The notes under the pieces: model-generated
The model's database searches: none
Seen by the model: only the letters and a program-made list of their open reading frames with translations
What the model was told of the DNA's origin: nothing
Shown here: piece by piece, positions 1-6,935 of the stretch
Numbering within the stretch: position 1 is the first letter of the stretch
Layout: each line of letters begins with the position of its first letter
From: Ruminococcus sp.
Lineage (GTDB): Bacteria; Bacillota; Clostridia; Oscillospirales; Ruminococcaceae
Length of the DNA: 6,935 nt
Assembly (NCBI GenBank): GCA_017544125.1
Contig: JAFYET010000335.1
Coordinates: 1-6,935, forward strand
Direction of reading: 5' to 3'
Position numbers and translations under genes: made by a program

Positions 1-24
1 GGCCGCAGCCGTAAGCGTCAGCGT

Positions 25-436
25 TTATGGGCAATCCAATGAATCAACCCGTGCTAAAAGTTCCTGCAAATGCTCTTTGGTATGTTTTATGCGCAGCTCC
101 GTAAGCGGATGCTCTTTCAAGGCAGTAGTCACCAACAGCTTTAAGAACCGTATGCTGGCCACTATGCGGATTTTATCCTCCAAGGCGCGAAGCGCCGTCT
201 TGTCCTGCGTGCCAAAGTAAAGTTCCATAATCCGCTGCCAGATATAAGCCGTGGTTTCCGTATGAATGCCCAAAAAATCCATGGCATTATTCGGATCATC
301 TTCGGGAAAGGCGCGATAAGTCACATAGAGCCCCTGCAGGTCAAAAATGGGCTGGCCTGTGCACAACGTTTCCATATCAATCAGCATAGGCTCAGAATCC
401 ACCACCATGATGTTTTTCATCTGCGCATCGCCGTGA
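25..436 (-). other. Atypical codon-usage block in the 3' third of the STAS-kinase gene
   Basis: By hand count, isoleucine is ATA in 15 of 17 cases up to residue 257 but 3 of 11 afterwards. Arginine is AGG or AGA in 8 of 15 before and 0 of 7 after. Leucine TTG occurs once before and 7 times after. The protein remains continuous and kinase-like across the change, which falls just before the conserved HGD motif. This fits a homologous-recombination junction within a conserved motif, but the counts are small. Confidence 0.45.
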
Positions 437-1209
437 ATGACGTTGTGCGACTCGGGTATCTCCGAGAGCAGCATCTTTAAGCGCCCGTAAAGCTCACCGC
501 TCAGGTGGGCTTTTACCTTTTCAAGATAGTCAAGGAACATGACTTTAGCCGAGCGCAGCCTGCCCGCAGGCACCGTCTGTTCATTGACAAGCCGCAGGAA
601 TGCAGCATACTGCGCCGTTATCTCGTCCACCCTGCCGGTATTCTCGACGAGCAGGTCGTTGAAATTCTTGGCGTTTAAAAGCTCAAACACCGAGCCGTAG
701 CTATCCCCCACCCTGACGATGTCGTAGGCTATCGCAGTAGGAACGCCAGCCACGAGGGCGGTCTTTGCGAGCTTTGTTTCATTCTCTATCATCGACAGGC
801 TGTCGGGCGATTCGTAGACCTTGACCACCGTCTCGGGGTCAACTCTGTACACCGTGCCGTAATAGCCCCTGCCTATGACCTCGCAGCCCTCGACGCTTAT
901 CACACGGGGTTTCTTTTTCACCTCAAACAGCTCGGTAAAGCCCGTGGTGTCAAGTATCTCATATATGGGCGGCGGGGTGTTGAGTATCTTCGGCGGCTCG
1001 GCTGTGCGCTTTCTAACCCGCATAAGCACCCGCAGCCCGGCGCTTGATATGTATTCAAGCTCGCCTGCGTCAAATATGACCTCAGCAGCACCGCCCTGCT
1101 CTATGGCGCTGATTATCATCTGCTCAGCCTGTGCTGCGTTGTTGGTGTCTATCCTCCCGCACAAAAACAGCGTGAGTTTTCCGTTTTCAAGTGTATGCCT
1201 TATCTCCAT
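25..1209 (-). CDS. STAS domain fused to an APH-like kinase
   Basis: This is a 394-residue fusion. Residues 1-98 are a STAS domain of the anti-sigma-factor-antagonist type: LTLFLCGRID strand, then EYISSAGLRVL at 52-62. S56 aligns with the serine phosphorylated in RsbV-type proteins by my hand alignment. Residues about 105-390 are a kinase fold of the aminoglycoside/choline phosphotransferase class: glycine loop GRGYYGTVY (113-121), ATP lysine K130 in VVKVY, helix-C glutamate E142 or E144, catalytic HGD with D261 and N266 (HGDAQMKN, 259-266), and metal-binding D278 in LIDME. All key residues are present, so activity is likely. It resembles the TIGR02172-type APH-like proteins (recalled, not searched). 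The substrate could be the STAS serine itself, a cluster partner or a small molecule; context favours signalling over antibiotic resistance. The ATG is supported by a ribosome binding site 7 bases upstream. Codon use changes sharply near residue 258. The TAA stop is 24 bases from the window edge, and those bases hold no recognisable gene or complete terminator. Confidence 0.85.
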   Translation of the reverse strand: MEIRHTLENGKLTLFLCGRIDTNNAAQAEQMIISAIEQGGAAEVIFDAGELEYISSAGLRVLMRVRKRTAEPPKILNTPPPIYEILDTTGFTELFEVKKKPRVISVEGCEVIGRGYYGTVYRVDPETVVKVYESPDSLSMIENETKLAKTALVAGVPTAIAYDIVRVGDSYGSVFELLNAKNFNDLLVENTGRVDEITAQYAAFLRLVNEQTVPAGRLRSAKVMFLDYLEKVKAHLSGELYGRLKMLLSEIPESHNVIHGDAQMKNIMVVDSEPMLIDMETLCTGQPIFDLQGLYVTYRAFPEDDPNNAMDFLGIHTETTAYIWQRIMELYFGTQDKTALRALEDKIRIVASIRFLKLLVTTALKEHPLTELRIKHTKEHLQELLARVDSLDCP

Positions 1210-1216
1210 AACGATA

Positions 1217-1223
1217 CCCCCTT
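1217..1223 (-). promoter_or_regulatory. Ribosome binding site of the STAS-kinase gene
   Basis: AAGGGGG stands 7 bases before the ATG at 1209, in the 37-base gap after the GAP1-like stop (TAG at 1247-1249). The gap is A-rich, with no hairpin that would end transcription, so read-through from the gene upstream is expected. Confidence 0.8.
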
Positions 1224-1246
1224 GTCTTATTTTTTCGATACATTGC

Positions 1247-3940
1247 CTACTTATGCCTGAATATTCCCTTTATGCCGCCCTTGCTGCCGCTGATGCCGGC
1301 AAGCATTTTGATAAGTGCTTTTTTATCCTCATCGGGGGCGGCGGCTTTCTTGACCTGGTCGGGCATTGATGAGCGGTAGCTGTTTTTAAGAGCCGCCTCA
1401 AATGCCTCTTTCATTATCTGCCGCACCTGCGATACTCTTTCGGGCTCATAGGCAGGAACGGTCAGCTCCTCATCAGCAAATGCCGCCCAAAGCTCCAACA
1501 AAAGCGAGCCCAGGTGCTTTGATTTTATGTTTTCTCTTATCAGCGTGTCAGCAAACGCAAAGGCTGTGTCTTTAAGCGCTTCATCAAGCTCAGTATCGAG
1601 CAGGAACATTGAGTATAGGTAAAACCGCCTGTCGTTAAACCGCCCCGCCGCCTCGCACACAGCGCCGAACATAACGCTCTTTGTATACCCCTGCGGCATA
1701 TCAAAGCCTATGCGTATGAACCTCTCAGCTGCACCGAGGGCGGGTGTTACGGAGTTGACCGTTTCTATGGCGTTTACAAACAGCTCCTTTTCAAGCACGA
1801 GGGACGATATGCAAAGCCGCTCGCTCCACGCTTCGAGCCCGCTTAGCAGCTCCTGTGTCATAGGCTCTTTTCTGACAAAAAGGCGCTTGTTGAGGTAGAT
1901 GTATATCCTCCTCTGCATGTCTTCATCGATCCCTGCACGCATAGCCTTGCTTATCATTCTCGGTATAAGGCTCATATCCTCAATAAGCTCAAAGCAGCAG
2001 CGGTAGAATTCAAGCCCCGTGTCATCGGCAGCGCCCAGGCGGGCAAGGGATAGCTCAAATATCTTATGCAGCCTGTCTTCAAACCTGCCGCAGCCCTTGG
2101 CGTAAACGCACAGTATGCCCTCGATAAGCTCCATGCCCATATCGGGGCTTTGGCAAAGCCGTGAGCAGAGGGCTTCGGGGTCATTGCCGCTCAGTTCAAG
2201 CAGTGCTTCTATCCACTCCTGCCTGCTGCGGTCTCCTGCGCCTTCAAGGTGCCTTGCGGTGTAATATGCAAAAAAGCAAAACAGCTCGTCATTCTGCGAC
2301 AGCACCCGAAGCCCTGCTGCAATTCTCTCACGGTCAGCCACACAGCCGCACAGCAGATACACAGTCAGCGTGCAAAGCCCCTCGTCTGATAGCAGCGCCT
2401 GTGAGTCAGCGCCCCTGCCTGCAAACAGCATATCAAAAAGCACCTTCGCCGCAGCCGCATCAAGTGACGGGGCAGCCTGTATGCACTTTTCAACGCTTTG
2501 CTCATCAAAGAGCATATAGGCAACGCTTTTTGTAAGCTCTTCGCTGCCGGTTTTTCCAAACACCTCCCACGAGCGGCAAAGCGCCTTGCTGCTGCCGGGC
2601 AGGCTGTCAATGAGTGAGATGTATCTGTCAGCTATCTTCTCGGTTATCCTGCCCTTTTCGCCGAGGGTATCGGCAAGCGATGAGTAAAGCGAAAGCAGCG
2701 CATAGCCGTTTTCTTCATCGGCGGTAAAGTATACGCCGTACCCCGCAAGCCCCGTTTCAAAGAGCCGCCTGCAAAGCTGCACGCTCCCGGGCGCACCGTT
2801 TTTTAACACCAGGCGAAGTGCTGTGCAGAGGGCGTTATAGCTCTTATTTGCAGCACAAAGGTCTGTCATCAGCAATGCGTAGGCATCAAAGAGCCCCGCT
2901 ATATCGGTCAGCCCGTCACCCTCGGGGATATAGGGCAGAAAGGCTTCGCAGAACTCACTTATATAATCATCATGCTCTGCGGCGTGGGCAAAGTACGCCC
3001 GCCCGGCATCAGCGCTCATATCAGCCGTGAATGACATATTTGCAGTGTCGGCTATCTCGTAGTTTGATATGGGCGTTTTTCTTATATTGGCGCTCATAGT
3101 GTCCTTGGGGTGAATGCCCGCTATCATGGCATAGGGCAGCCGCTCTAAAGTGTTTATACGGCTGTCGTAAGAGCAGACAGCGCCTGTTTTATTGTTGACA
3201 TAGTAAAACAGCTCGCCGTTTGAGTTATTGCCTGTGATACCGCTGATGTTGGTATCAAAGCTCACCTTAAGGGCTATATCCTTTGAAAGGCTGCGCTCGA
3301 TAGCTGCTACCCAAAGCTCGGTATGCTCGGGGGTGTCTTTTATGAGCAGCACCCGTCTCTCGCCGACAGGGGCTGATAGCTGCAAGCACACAAACGCAAG
3401 CATCTGCTTAAAGAGCGCCTTTCTGCCATCAGACAGAAACTCATCTATCATCTTATCGGTGATATACCCGTCACCCACCGAAGCCGGAAGCTGCGGCAGC
3501 AGCGGCGGCTCGCTTTTGGGGTCAAGGTCGTGGTAATAATCCTGCTGTGGGTGCAGGTGCGCATCAAACACAGCCGAGCCGAACCATTTATAGGGGTAGT
3601 CATCAATCTTTCCCACAAGGGTCTGCTTGATGTAGTTGCCTGTTCTTATAAGGTTGCCGTTTAAGCGCTTTTCGCCCGTGTTTTCTCTCGGCACCTCATA
3701 GGTAAGGGCGCTATTGCCGCCCCCAAGCTGCAAAAGCGAGTAGGAGCAGACATAGCCCGCAGTTCTTGTCTTTGAGCAGTTTTGCTTTCTTATAAGGCGG
3801 TCGAGCTTTATCCTCTCGGGGATATCGCTGACAAGCCCGGGGCTCAATGAATAAAAGCCCAGCCCCTCCTTTCGTATGACCTGACCGTTTTCAAGACTGC
3901 GGCAGGGTGAGCAGCGTGTGTATATTAACTGTTCAAGCAT
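1247..3940 (-). CDS. GTPase-associated protein 1 (GAP1)-like protein
   Basis: This 897-residue protein has no signal peptide or clear membrane span. The first 150 residues resemble the GAP1 N-terminal domain: an early QLIYT strand (residues 4-8), GLGFYSLSPGL (26-36), a glycine-rich LQLGGGNSALTYE stretch (70-82), and RTGNYIKQTLV (99-109) followed by KWFGSAVF. Residues about 155-300 form a mixed alpha/beta middle domain (RRVLLIKDTPEHTELW, then ALKVSFDTN). From about 310 to 860 it is almost entirely amphipathic helices of repeat character, without an obvious repeat consensus. The tail (about 870-897) is rich in lysine and glycine and ends KGGIKGIFRHK. I see no Walker motif or known catalytic signature. 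GAP1 means GTPase-associated, from gene neighbourhood; it does not mean GTPase-activating. The preceding gene is a GTPase of the expected kind, which supports the call. Probable role: large adaptor or scaffold for that GTPase (inference). Family call from recalled motifs only. Confidence 0.7.
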   Translation of the reverse strand: MLEQLIYTRCSPCRSLENGQVIRKEGLGFYSLSPGLVSDIPERIKLDRLIRKQNCSKTRTAGYVCSYSLLQLGGGNSALTYEVPRENTGEKRLNGNLIRTGNYIKQTLVGKIDDYPYKWFGSAVFDAHLHPQQDYYHDLDPKSEPPLLPQLPASVGDGYITDKMIDEFLSDGRKALFKQMLAFVCLQLSAPVGERRVLLIKDTPEHTELWVAAIERSLSKDIALKVSFDTNISGITGNNSNGELFYYVNNKTGAVCSYDSRINTLERLPYAMIAGIHPKDTMSANIRKTPISNYEIADTANMSFTADMSADAGRAYFAHAAEHDDYISEFCEAFLPYIPEGDGLTDIAGLFDAYALLMTDLCAANKSYNALCTALRLVLKNGAPGSVQLCRRLFETGLAGYGVYFTADEENGYALLSLYSSLADTLGEKGRITEKIADRYISLIDSLPGSSKALCRSWEVFGKTGSEELTKSVAYMLFDEQSVEKCIQAAPSLDAAAAKVLFDMLFAGRGADSQALLSDEGLCTLTVYLLCGCVADRERIAAGLRVLSQNDELFCFFAYYTARHLEGAGDRSRQEWIEALLELSGNDPEALCSRLCQSPDMGMELIEGILCVYAKGCGRFEDRLHKIFELSLARLGAADDTGLEFYRCCFELIEDMSLIPRMISKAMRAGIDEDMQRRIYIYLNKRLFVRKEPMTQELLSGLEAWSERLCISSLVLEKELFVNAIETVNSVTPALGAAERFIRIGFDMPQGYTKSVMFGAVCEAAGRFNDRRFYLYSMFLLDTELDEALKDTAFAFADTLIRENIKSKHLGSLLLELWAAFADEELTVPAYEPERVSQVRQIMKEAFEAALKNSYRSSMPDQVKKAAAPDEDKKALIKMLAGISGSKGGIKGIFRHK

Positions 3941-3950
3941 TTACCGCTCT

Positions 3951-3957
3951 CTCCTTT
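3951..3957 (-). promoter_or_regulatory. Ribosome binding site of the GAP1-like gene
   Basis: AAAGGAG stands 10 bases before the ATG at 3940, inside the 21-base gap after the GTPase stop codon (TGA at 3962-3964). It supports the start chosen for the downstream gene and translation from a shared transcript. Confidence 0.85.
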
Positions 3958-3961
3958 CAGA

Positions 3962-5095
3962 TCATTCGTCCTCCGCCTTGCCTATTATCCCCTCGTTATA
4001 CATCATCCACATAAGCGGGTCAAGTATCCTGTGGGGCGATATCTCATCGAGCAGCCCGTCGCTGCGGGGGGCAGCGCCGAAGCTGGATATGCCGAAATAT
4101 TTCACGTTCTTATCAATGAAGTTATTGCTTATGTTCTTTAAAAACTGCACTCCGCCGTTACGCTCTATCCACGAGCGGATCTCTTCATCGACCGCCTCGC
4201 AGTCAGAGAGCACGAAGCCGCCGCTTTTAAGGTGGGGGCTTTCCTGCGTGACGGTGCCTGTGCCGAATTCGTCAAGCACCATATCAAATTTGGTGAACAC
4301 CACCGCAACGTTTCTGTTTATAAGCTGATTGGGCTTTAGCTTCATAGCAGCCTTGATGTAAGTGGTTATATCCGTCACCAGCTCGGCGGCGGATTTTCTC
4401 TGCCCCTGACCGTATGTGCCGGTAGATGCTGCCAGCTTTTCGGGGTCCATTCTCTGAGCAACAGTATCGAGCATAAGCGGGTCAAAGAGAATAACCAAAG
4501 TGTTTGAGCCGTTTATGTAATTCTTGATATCCTCGCTCATAGCCGTAACATCTTCGCCTGCGCCGTCAAATATGATAAGGCTGTAGGTGGGTATGCTGGT
4601 CTTTGTGCGCTTTCTGCCGTTTTGCAGTATCCACTGCTGAGGCTGAGGTCCCTGCCCTGCAAGGGTATTGTCAACGGGGCGGTGCTCTTTGTAGATAGTG
4701 TCTTCATTATGGTGGAAGTTTTCAAGCGTTTCCTGATCCATATGCGAGCATGACCAGTATGTGCCTTTGCAGTGCTGAAGCTCATGTATCATCGTTATGA
4801 GGAAATTCGTCTTGCCCGTGTCGGTAGCGCCCAGCAGACAGAAGCGCATATACTCGTCATAATCAAATATCGACGAGGGCAGCTCTCTTCCGCAGATAGG
4901 GCAAGATATTATCACAGGCTTATCCCTGTGCGCCGCATCGGGGCAGTAGTATTTGCCGTTGAAGCCCTGCTTTGTTATATCCGTTCCGCAGAACGAGCAG
5001 TTGTATTTTGCGCTGTTGGTGCTTATCTTTGCAAGGCAGTAGGGGCACATGACCTTCCTGCTGAGCATTTCGGCAAAGGTATCTCTTATATCCAT
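3962..5095 (-). CDS. Zinc-ribbon P-loop GTPase, TRAFAC/double-GTPase-like
   Basis: This is a 377-residue protein. The N-terminus has two zinc-ribbon-like units: C17-x2-C20 with C33-x2-C36, then C51 (H56 nearby) with C65-x2-C68. A P-loop domain follows: Walker A/G1 is GATDTGKT at 89-96, G3 is DGAG at 177-180 preceded by a hydrophobic strand (LIIF), G4 is TKFD at 268-271, and ISSFG at 336-340 sits where G5 would be. The TKxD motif and strand order point to GTP rather than ATP. The layout matches the double-GTPase type families (Pfam DO-GTPase2 is my best guess, recalled rather than searched). It is probably a cytoplasmic GTP-dependent switch, with the zinc ribbons docking it to a partner. The start is ATG 5095; the TTG two codons upstream is poorly spaced from the ribosome binding site. 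The gene lies 21 bases before the GAP1-like gene, the usual partner of such GTPases. Substrate or target is unknown. Confidence 0.85.
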   Translation of the reverse strand: MDIRDTFAEMLSRKVMCPYCLAKISTNSAKYNCSFCGTDITKQGFNGKYYCPDAAHRDKPVIISCPICGRELPSSIFDYDEYMRFCLLGATDTGKTNFLITMIHELQHCKGTYWSCSHMDQETLENFHHNEDTIYKEHRPVDNTLAGQGPQPQQWILQNGRKRTKTSIPTYSLIIFDGAGEDVTAMSEDIKNYINGSNTLVILFDPLMLDTVAQRMDPEKLAASTGTYGQGQRKSAAELVTDITTYIKAAMKLKPNQLINRNVAVVFTKFDMVLDEFGTGTVTQESPHLKSGGFVLSDCEAVDEEIRSWIERNGGVQFLKNISNNFIDKNVKYFGISSFGAAPRSDGLLDEISPHRILDPLMWMMYNEGIIGKAEDE

Positions 5096-5103
5096 GATCA
5101 AAT

Positions 5104-5108
5104 CTCCT
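5104..5108 (-). promoter_or_regulatory. Ribosome binding site of the GTPase gene, overlapping the upstream stop
   Basis: AGGAG lies 8 bases before the ATG at 5095 and shares its first two bases with the TAG stop of the preceding gene (TAGGAG). A TTG at 5101 would be only 2 bases from this site, too close for normal initiation, so the site decides in favour of the ATG. Termination and re-initiation are likely coupled here. Confidence 0.85.
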
Positions 5109-6935
5109 ATTTTTTCAGGCCCGCTAATTCTTTGGGCGACATCTCATAATCAAATGTATCTGCCTTGTCGATAAGCAGCCTTATCTTAGCCCCGTGGGGT
5201 ATGCTCTCCCACACATCTTTCGGAAGTGCTGTGTCGGTATAGCCTTTTGATGTGTTCTCCCCTGCGGGTATGGTCATCACCGTCACCGTGTCGCCAGAGG
5301 TTATGTCGGTAGGCACGCCCGCCTTGCTGTATACAAGATACATCTCGGGCAGCGACTCGCACTCGGCCTTCATTTTGAGTATGTGCTTATCGCCTAAGAT
5401 CGACGATGTGAGCTTATAGCTTATCCTTGCACGGGGGCTGTTGTTGCGCTTGAGCCTTGCAGGCTCTGAGTAAAGGCGGCTGCCGCCTGCTTCATACTCG
5501 CCTATCACGGTTATGTATATATCCTCCTGTGGGGCATCGGTGCTTATGCCGGCAGATATATCACTGACAGAAAGTGCCGTCAGCTTTGATGTGCCGACAT
5601 CGCTTATATCAGCCCAGGGCACTGTGCTGTCGGTCTTGGTAAGTGCGCAGTAGTGTATTCTTTTAAGCCCATCGGGTATGGTTCTGAGCTTTATTGTAAG
5701 CCTGTTGTTTTTTATCACAGTGTTCACGGGGTCAATCTCAACAGGGGCTGCGGTGGATACGCTCATCACCCTGCAAAGCCTTACCGATGAGCCCGAGCGT
5801 GTCACAACGGCGATATGCTCTAAGCGGTTTCTCTCAAGCGTTACGCCGCACCTGCCAGCAGCCATATCGGCAGTGACGAGCGTTTCATTGCGCCCGAGCC
5901 TTGCTTCAAGCTCGGAAACGCTGCACACTTCATCAACTTCCATAAACACCGAGCCTGACGTGAGGCGCAGTATGCTCATCTTCTGCGTGCTGTCAGAGGG
6001 CTTCCATTTCGCTTCAAATGACGTTCCCTTGTGCTTTATACTAAGCCCCGCTATCTCCTGCGGTGCAGGCTCGGGGCGCAGGCTCAGGGTCAAACCCTTG
6101 CTGTATCTGTTTTCACCCTCGCCGGGGTAGATACATTGCAGCCTGTAGCCGTAGGTAACGCCGTTTTCCACATCGGTGTCACTAAAGCCCGTGGTGCGCA
6201 TAAATTCTGTCACAGTGCAGCCCTTGTCGGGCTTTTCGGGGGGCTGTGCGCCCTGCTTTCTTATAACTCTTACGCCGAGGGCGTTTGCCGGCAGCGTCCA
6301 GCTGAAAGTGCAGCTGCCGGTATGTGTGCCGCAGGTCAGCAGCTTCTTGTCAAGCTCGCCCAGTGCTTCAGCCCACACGGCGGCAGGCTCTGAGAACACG
6401 CCCATTCTCTCACCAAAGACAGCATAGCCGTATTTCACGCCATATTGCATCGACTTATCTGTAAACGACGGCGCTGCAAGCCCTGTTGCCACCGTCTCAC
6501 CGTCAGAGAGTGAGGCGGGCAATGCACCCTGCTTTCTTACCACCCTGAAAGTAACGCCCCGCTCATCGGTGCGTTTCCAGAAAAGCTCGCACGCACCGTC
6601 TGTAATGCTTACCCGCAGCCCGTCGGGCTTTGTCAGCGGCAGTGATGCTATCATCTCGGCAGCGGGGCGGTAGTCGGCACAAATGCTCAGTGCGTCATAG
6701 CACATATTGCCCCTGTCTGTATTGCTCATATTGCCCGAGGGCATGGCTTTCTGCGCCTGCGATATTCTTTCCTTTATGCTGTCACGCCTGCTGTCAAGGT
6801 CAAGCTCCTTCATCTTAACGGCAAGCTCGGCTATCTTATCCTGCGCCGCAAAATAGCGCCTGCCTTGTATTAGCGCATCAAGCTCTGCAAGGGGCTTTTT
6901 GTAGACAGCCGTCTTTTCCGAATACTGTTTCTTTA
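5107..6935 (-). CDS. Helical and Fn3-like repeat protein, 5' end outside the window
   Basis: The reading frame runs without a stop to the right edge: 608 residues are visible, and the ATG at 6813 is only internal residue 41. Residues about 10-100 are helical and charged, with two helical-pair-like stretches (around LAELDALIQGRRYF and CYDALSICADYRPAAEMI). From about residue 102 there are beta-rich modules of 85-100 residues. The first two (about 102-188 and 195-286) are clear fibronectin type III-like repeats: both carry an RV(V/I)RKQGA strand followed by a FTD or FSD turn and a GVxYGY motif. Three more diverged beta modules follow, about 293-395, 397-495 and 498-605. No membrane segment is visible; whether a signal peptide exists cannot be judged because the N-terminus is missing. 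The next gene, a cytoplasmic-looking GTPase, starts 11 bases after the stop, so a cytoplasmic scaffold or binding role is plausible (inference). The missing N-terminal part may carry a further domain. Specific function unknown. Confidence 0.8.
   Translation of the reverse strand, partial: KKQYSEKTAVYKKPLAELDALIQGRRYFAAQDKIAELAVKMKELDLDSRRDSIKERISQAQKAMPSGNMSNTDRGNMCYDALSICADYRPAAEMIASLPLTKPDGLRVSITDGACELFWKRTDERGVTFRVVRKQGALPASLSDGETVATGLAAPSFTDKSMQYGVKYGYAVFGERMGVFSEPAAVWAEALGELDKKLLTCGTHTGSCTFSWTLPANALGVRVIRKQGAQPPEKPDKGCTVTEFMRTTGFSDTDVENGVTYGYRLQCIYPGEGENRYSKGLTLSLRPEPAPQEIAGLSIKHKGTSFEAKWKPSDSTQKMSILRLTSGSVFMEVDEVCSVSELEARLGRNETLVTADMAAGRCGVTLERNRLEHIAVVTRSGSSVRLCRVMSVSTAAPVEIDPVNTVIKNNRLTIKLRTIPDGLKRIHYCALTKTDSTVPWADISDVGTSKLTALSVSDISAGISTDAPQEDIYITVIGEYEAGGSRLYSEPARLKRNNSPRARISYKLTSSILGDKHILKMKAECESLPEMYLVYSKAGVPTDITSGDTVTVMTIPAGENTSKGYTDTALPKDVWESIPHGAKIRLLIDKADTFDYEMSPKELAGLKK

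Noticed and set aside
1..24. GC-rich stretch after the STAS-kinase stop as a possible terminator
   Set aside because: Only a very small possible hairpin (GGC-CGCA-GCC) is visible, with no T-run before the window ends, so it cannot be judged.
25..1209. Antibiotic resistance by aminoglycoside phosphorylation
   Set aside because: The kinase fold is APH-like, but the N-terminal STAS fusion and the GTPase/GAP1 operon context point to signalling; nothing specific to an aminoglycoside-binding enzyme is recognisable.
875..1369. 164-codon plus-strand open frame crossing the junction of the GAP1-like and STAS-kinase genes
   Set aside because: It lies antisense to two well-supported genes, its protein is a low-complexity Ser/Ile/Cys-rich product with no domain, and it has no convincing ribosome binding site.
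2161..2610. Overlapping open frames on both strands inside the GAP1-like gene
   Set aside because: They are Arg/Ala/Gln/Cys-rich frame shadows of a stop-poor coding region. The minus-strand 897-codon frame has a good start site, coherent protein character and context.
5678..6427. Plus-strand open frames of 83-150 codons opposite the Fn3-repeat gene
   Set aside because: Low-complexity shadows with no domain. The repeated Fn3-type motifs are on the minus strand.
6251..6539. 13-base direct repeat (ccctgctttctta) at 6251-6263 and 6527-6539
   Set aside because: It encodes the shared RKQG strand of two successive Fn3-like modules, so it reflects protein repeat structure rather than a DNA element.

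Overview
The window is one dense minus-strand gene cluster, read from right to left, with no RNA genes, mobile elements or CRISPR. In order of transcription it holds: (1) the 3' part of a large gene for a helical plus fibronectin-III-like repeat protein, open at the right edge (5107-6935); (2) a zinc-ribbon P-loop GTPase of the TRAFAC / double-GTPase type (3962-5095); (3) an 897-residue protein whose N-terminus resembles the GTPase-associated protein 1 (GAP1) family (1247-3940); and (4) a fusion of a STAS domain to an aminoglycoside-phosphotransferase-like kinase (25-1209). The gaps are 11, 21 and 37 bases, each with a good Shine-Dalgarno sequence, so the four genes very probably share a transcript whose promoter lies beyond the right edge.

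Organism (inference): strong AGGAG/AAGGGGG ribosome binding sites, middling GC, and heavy use of ATA (Ile), AGG (Arg), CTT (Leu) and AGC (Ser) fit a clostridial Firmicute, most likely a Ruminococcus-like member of the Oscillospiraceae. No marker gene in the window confirms this.

Function: a GTPase paired with a GAP1-like partner is a known conserved neighbourhood, discussed in comparative-genomic work on NTPase-centred signalling and biological-conflict systems. Here the pair is flanked by a cytoplasmic-looking Fn3 scaffold candidate and a STAS-kinase that has all the residues expected of an active phosphotransferase. My reading is a GTP- and phosphorylation-controlled switch built on protein-protein contacts. 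No nuclease, toxin, pore or other effector is visible, so a defence role is not shown. The last third of the STAS-kinase gene has codon usage clearly unlike the rest of the cluster, which suggests a recombination junction near position 436.
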